Below are positions 36,865 to 40,715 of a stretch of 40,715 nucleotides of DNA, in pieces. The stretch's first letter is position 1, and each line of letters begins with the position of its first letter. The notes under the pieces were generated by a model, which saw only the letters and a program-made list of their open reading frames with translations, was not told where the DNA came from and did no database searches. Both the position numbers and the translations under genes were made by a program. This stretch comes from Phytophthora sp. 'mugwort'. Its lineage: Eukaryota > Oomycota > Peronosporomycetes > Peronosporales > Peronosporaceae. The stretch lies in NCBI GenBank assembly GCA_033558025.1, contig JAUCEF010000055.1, forward strand, positions 1 to 40,715. The letters are read 5' to 3'.

Positions 36865-37165
36865 ATGAATATTTTAAATCATTTTATTTTTACTTTTTTT
36901 TTATTCTGTCTTGGATTATTTGGTATAATTTTAAATAGACAGAATATTATTATTATTTTAATGTCTATTGAATTATTATTATTATCAATTAATTTAAATT
37001 TTATTATTTTGCAGTTTAATTGATGATATAATAGGACAAGTTTTTTCTTTATTAATTTTAACAGTAGCTGCAGCAGAATCAGCTATTGGATTAGCTATTA
37101 TGATTATTTTCTTTAAATTATATGGAGATATTTCAATTTATAAAATAAATTTATTATCATTATAA
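36865..37165 (+). CDS. nad4L: nad4L, NADH dehydrogenase subunit 4L (two missing bases)
   Basis: The frame starts [27 protein letters not shown], the ND4L start, with [16 protein letters not shown] following. Two single T deletions near 37000-37015 break it. The downstream frame reads [26 protein letters not shown], the hallmark of ND4L/NuoK. The inverted copy keeps both Ts and has the expected 303 nt (100 residues). ND4L is a small three-helix subunit of complex I. It begins 2 nt after nad1. Confidence 0.93.
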
Positions 37166-37220
37166 TAAATTTATTTTCTTTAAATTATATGGAGATATTT
37201 CAATTTATAAAATAAATTTA
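37166..37220 (+). repeat. short direct duplication of the nad4L 3' end at the fold-back point
   Basis: Bases 37166-37223 repeat the last part of nad4L (from about 37108, TTTTCTTTAAATTATATGG onward) before the sequence turns into its reverse complement. The turn has a 6-nt TAATGA centre at 37224-37229. This offset of about 60 nt lies exactly at the junction of the two arms. Confidence 0.85.
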
Positions 37221-37523
37221 TTATAATGATAATAAATTTATTTTATAAATTGAAATATCTCCATATAATTTAAAGAAAATAATCATAATAGCTAATCCAA
37301 TAGCTGATTCTGCTGCAGCTACTGTTTAAATTAATAAAGAAAAAACTTGTCCTATTATATCATCAATTAAAACTGCAAAATAAATAAAATTTAAATTAAT
37401 TGATAATAATAATAATTCAATAGACATTAAAAATAATAATAATATTCTGTCTATTTAAAATTATACCAATAATCCAAGACAGAATAAAAAAAAAGTAAAA
37501 ATAAAATGATTTAAAATATTCAT
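37221..37523 (-). pseudogene. nad4L: second copy of nad4L
   Basis: Full-length 303-nt copy from the ATG at 37523. It lacks the two T deletions of the plus-strand copy and reads [19 protein letters not shown]-to-A change near 37330 then creates a TAA (TTA ATT TAA). Combining both copies gives an uninterrupted nad4L. Confidence 0.85.
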
Positions 37524-37525
37524 AA

Positions 37526-38511
37526 TTAAATTTACCAATTAAAACTTATTAAAATACTTGCAGTATATAAAAACCAGGATAATGAAAAAGGTAGAAATAC
37601 TTTCCAACCTAAAACGCATTAATTGGTCATAACGATATCGAGGTAAAATAGCTCGAGCAACTACAAATAAAACAACAAAAAAACAAATTTTAATACTAAA
37701 CCAAAAAGATCCGGGTAAAAATTAATACAATTTATACTAAAGAGGAAAGGTGCTAACCAACCACCTAAAAATAAAATCGTAGTTAAACTACTCATTAATA
37801 ACATATTAGCATATTCACCTAAAAAAAATAATGCAAAACCCATTGCAGAATATTCTACATTATAACCTGAAACTAATTCAGCTTCAGCTTCAGGTAAATC
37901 AAAGGGATGTCGATTTGTTTCTGCTAAACAAGATATAAAAAAAAATTATAAAAATAGGAAAAAGAGGGAAAACAATACCATACCCGTTTTTTGTGCCCAA
38001 ATAATAGAAATTAAATTTAAAGATTTTGCACAAACAATTACTGAAAGAATTGAAAACCCAATAGTTAATTCATATGAAAATCATTTGTGCTGTTGATCTT
38101 AAAGCCCCTAAAAACGAATATTTAGAATTACTTGACCAACCACCTATAATAACACCGTATACACCTAAAGATGAAATTGCTATTAAATATAAAATACCAA
38201 TATTTAATTCAGTAAAAAACATACCAAAAACCTAAAGGTATTATTGTCCAACTTAATAGACTTAAAAAAAAAGCTAAAATAGGTGCAAATATAAATAAAA
38301 TTACATCAGCATTACTTGGTAAAATTGTTTCTTTTACGAATAATTTAAGACCATCAGCTAATGGTTGTAATAATCCAAAAGTACCTACAACATTAGGTCC
38401 TCTTCTTCTTTGAATAGAAGCTAATATTTTACGTTCAACTAAAGTAAAATAAGCCACAGCAATTAATAAAGGTAATATGAAAATTAAAAATTTTAAAATT
38501 GTGTATATCAT
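37526..38511 (-). pseudogene. nad1: second copy of nad1, broken
   Basis: The copy starts normally at 38511 (about 97 residues match nad1 exactly) and then shifts frame near 38220. Further indels occur near 37980, 38080 and 37720, with one substitution in the APFPFS region (now APFLFS). All functional motifs remain recognisable in pieces. The plus-strand nad1 is intact, so this copy is not needed for function. Confidence 0.85.
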
Positions 38512-40098
38512 AATAATTTTGATTGATTTTTGAAAATTTTATTAGAATTAATCAATATTTTTGAATATTGTTCTAATATATTTGTATAATAATTATTTTT
38601 AATTAATGAATCTAAAAATTAATATTAATTTTTAAAAATTTTTATTAAAACTAAAATTATAAATAATTTTTATTTTTTTTTTTAATAAATAAGGTAAAAT
38701 ATCTTTAATTTTTAAAAAAGCTTCTGATTTAGATTGATTTTTATTTAATAAAAATTTATAAAGATTTCTATAAATTATAGAATCTTTACGTGTTCTATAT
38801 TTACATTTAAAATTTGTTCATTTTTTTGAATAAAACCTTCTAAATTAATATACATTCCATTTTTTTCTAAAAAAGTTAATCCAGGTAAAATTAGATTTGA
38901 ATTTTGAGCATCTTTAGTAAAATGATGTCCTTGATAAATAACAAAACTATTTTTAGTTATTTTTAATTTATTTTGTAAATTTGTATTAAATAAATAATAT
39001 AATTTTGAATTATTTAACATATTTAATGATTTTGGAAAAGTAATTTCAAAAAAATTAATTAAAGAAGTTTGAAAATTAAAGAAATTAATATTATGGTTAA
39101 TAAATGATAAATTTTTTAATTTTGATAATAAAAAAAAACCATTTTTTTGATTTAAAATATTACTACCTATAATAATTAAAGGTTTTTTTGCTTTTTTTAA
39201 TTGTTTACAAAATACATGTTTTCCTAAAATAATATTTATTAAAGTTTTAAAAGTTAATCCTAAATGTTTTACTGGATAAGTAAAATTAATTTTATTACCG
39301 ATATATGCTATTTTAAAATTTCCTTTTTTTTAAACGATTAATTAAATGAATATTTAAAATAGAACCTTCTTGACGAATATCACTACCAATTATTAAACAA
39401 ACATCAGATTCTTCAATAGATTTTAAAGTATTATTAAATAAAAAATTTGAAGCTAAATCAGAATTTATCTTAATTTGTCGATTTTTTAAAAATTGTTCAT
39501 AATTTACATTTGAAATTCCTAATTTATTTAAATTTTTTTTTAATAAAAAAAGAGATTCTAAATCAGTTAAATCACCAATAATACTTTTAGCATTAAAACT
39601 ATCTGTAATTATCAATTTTTTATTAATAATATTTAGAGCATCTAACCAAGAAATCCTATGAAAATTGTTTTGATTATCTTTTAATAATGGATATTTTAAT
39701 CGTTGATATTTTAAACTATCAAAAAAATATCTTGTTTTATCTGATATCCATTCTTTATTAATATTAAAATTAGTTTTAGGTAAAATACGTATAATTTCAT
39801 TATTAAAAATATCAATTTTAATATTTGAACCAATACTATCTAAAATAGCAATACCCTCTTTTTTTTTTAATTCCCAAGAACGTGCTTTAAAAGTATAGGG
39901 TTTAGAAGTTAATGCACCAACAGGACATAAATCTACTAAATTACCAGAAAATTCGGATTTAAAAATATTTGAAGAATAAAAATTAATTTCAGTTTTATTA
40001 CCACGACCTGTTGTACCTAAACCGTCAATTCCACAAATTTCATTAGCAAAACGTACACAACGTGTACAATGAATACAATTTAAATTATTTATTTTATT
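38508..40098 (-). pseudogene. nad11: second copy of nad11, broken and fused to cob
   Basis: This copy has long matching stretches (39313-40098 and 38775-39020) interrupted by indels near 39312 and 38790. Its 5' side is in frame with cob: the reading passes from cob KKSLINK through [12 protein letters not shown] without a stop. The plus-strand copy has one more A here and a cob stop. Confidence 0.85.
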
Positions 40099-40715
40099 TA
40101 TTAAAGATTTTTTATTAATATTATAACGTACTAAATAAGTTTCTAATTTACCTAAAAATGGTATAATTATTATAAAAAAAAAAAAATAATAAATCATACT
40201 TATAATACCAATTTCAGTATAAGGATATTCAACTGGACATTGTCCAACCCAACCTAATAATAAAAAAGCTATAACTAATAACCAATAACAAATTTTAAAT
40301 ATAGGTCTAAAAGCTGTACTTCTAATTTCAGATGAATTTGTAAAAGGTATTGTTAATAAAATAAGTAATGAACCAAACATAGCTATAACACCGCCAATTT
40401 TATTAGGAATAGATCTTAAAATTGCATAAAACGGTAAAAAATACCATTCTGGTACGATATGTAAAGGTGTTTTCATTGGATTTGCTTCAATATAATTATC
40501 GGGATGACCTAATGTATTAGGATAAAAAAAATAAAAAAAAAGAAAATCAAAAATAAGATCATTAATCCAAATAAATCTTTAGTATAAAAATATGGATAAA
40601 AAGGTATATTTTCATTTTTTAATGTAATACCTAAAGGATTATTTGAACCAACTTCATGTAATAAAATTAAATGTATCAATACGGCACCCACAATTATAAA
40701 AGGTAATGTAAAATG
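40086..40715 (-). pseudogene. cob: second copy of cob, 3' part only
   Basis: Contains [18 protein letters not shown] and the last helices (40476 downwards) plus a shifted upstream part with [15 protein letters not shown] (40509-40691). An indel near 40520-40550 separates them. It is cut by the window edge and lacks the first 180 or so residues. Confidence 0.85.

Larger units (their letters stand above)
33674..37165 (+). repeat. left arm of a ~3.5-kb inverted repeat (cob 3' part to nad4L)
   Basis: This segment recurs in reverse complement at 37221-40715. It covers the end of cob, nad11, nad1 and nad4L. Reading frames in this arm are mostly intact, whereas those in the other arm are broken by scattered single-base changes. 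Confidence 0.97.
37221..40715 (-). repeat. right arm of the ~3.5-kb inverted repeat (degraded copy)
   Basis: This arm is the reverse complement of 33674-37165 with many single-base insertions, deletions and some substitutions. It ends at the window edge inside cob. It is either an unpolished fold-back of a long read, or a true terminal inverted repeat of a linear chromosome. Confidence 0.97.

Overview
This window is a mitochondrial genome contig from a protist. It is extremely AT-rich and carries both mitochondrial rRNAs, 21 recognisable tRNAs, and a large ancestral gene set: nad1, 2, 3, 4, 4L, 5, 6, 7, 9 and 11; cob; cox1-3; atp1, 6, 8 and 9; rpl2, 5, 6, 14 and 16, probably rpl10; and rps2, 3, 4, 7, 8, 10, 11, 12, 13, 14 and 19. 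The standard code fits: cox1 uses TGG for Trp, TTA is an ordinary Leu codon, and nad11 ends in TGA. Retention of atp1, nad11 and this ribosomal protein set and order suggests a stramenopile-type mitochondrion (oomycete or bicosoecid-like). That assignment is inference, and other deep protist groups are not excluded. No introns were seen.

Layout. 1-610 (minus): rps11 (cut by the window edge) and rps13. 638-7416 (plus): rpl2-rps19-rps3-rpl16-trnI, an unidentified S1-like reading frame, atp8-trnK-trnA-rps14-rps8-rpl6-rps2-rps4. Here rps4 carries a long in-frame 36-bp minisatellite. 7440-10085: rnl. 10101-12424: a tRNA-rich stretch with rpl14, rpl5 and an orphan membrane ORF (orf176). 12425-14290: a repeat-bearing spacer, then rns. 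14326-18123: trnW, cox2, a 32-codon TatA-like micro-ORF, cox1 and a second orphan membrane ORF (orf137). 18535-26512 (minus): trnR, nad6, nad5, atp1, trnE, nad4, trnH, probable rpl10, nad7. 26629-37165 (plus): nad2, trnF, rps10, four tRNAs, rps12-rps7, cox3, atp6, trnD, nad3, atp9, nad9, cob, nad11, nad1, nad4L. 37221-40715: a degraded inverted copy of nad4L-nad1-nad11-cob.

The genes form the standard system: complex I, III, IV and V core subunits, and the rRNAs, tRNAs and ribosomal proteins that translate them. Genes lie in strand blocks. Divergent points at about 0.61 and 26.55 kb may hold promoters. The blocks converge near 18.1-18.5 kb. Perfect or near-perfect hairpins sit directly after several stop codons and probably mark transcript 3' ends.

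Cautions. Many genes carry single-base frameshifts at A/T homopolymers (rps3, atp8, rps8, rpl6, rps4, atp1, nad4L), which looks like long-read indel error. The terminal inverted repeat looks like either a fold-back assembly artefact or the end of a linear chromosome. tRNAs for Leu, Cys, Thr and Ser(UGA) are missing and rps11 is truncated, so part of the genome probably lies outside this contig.
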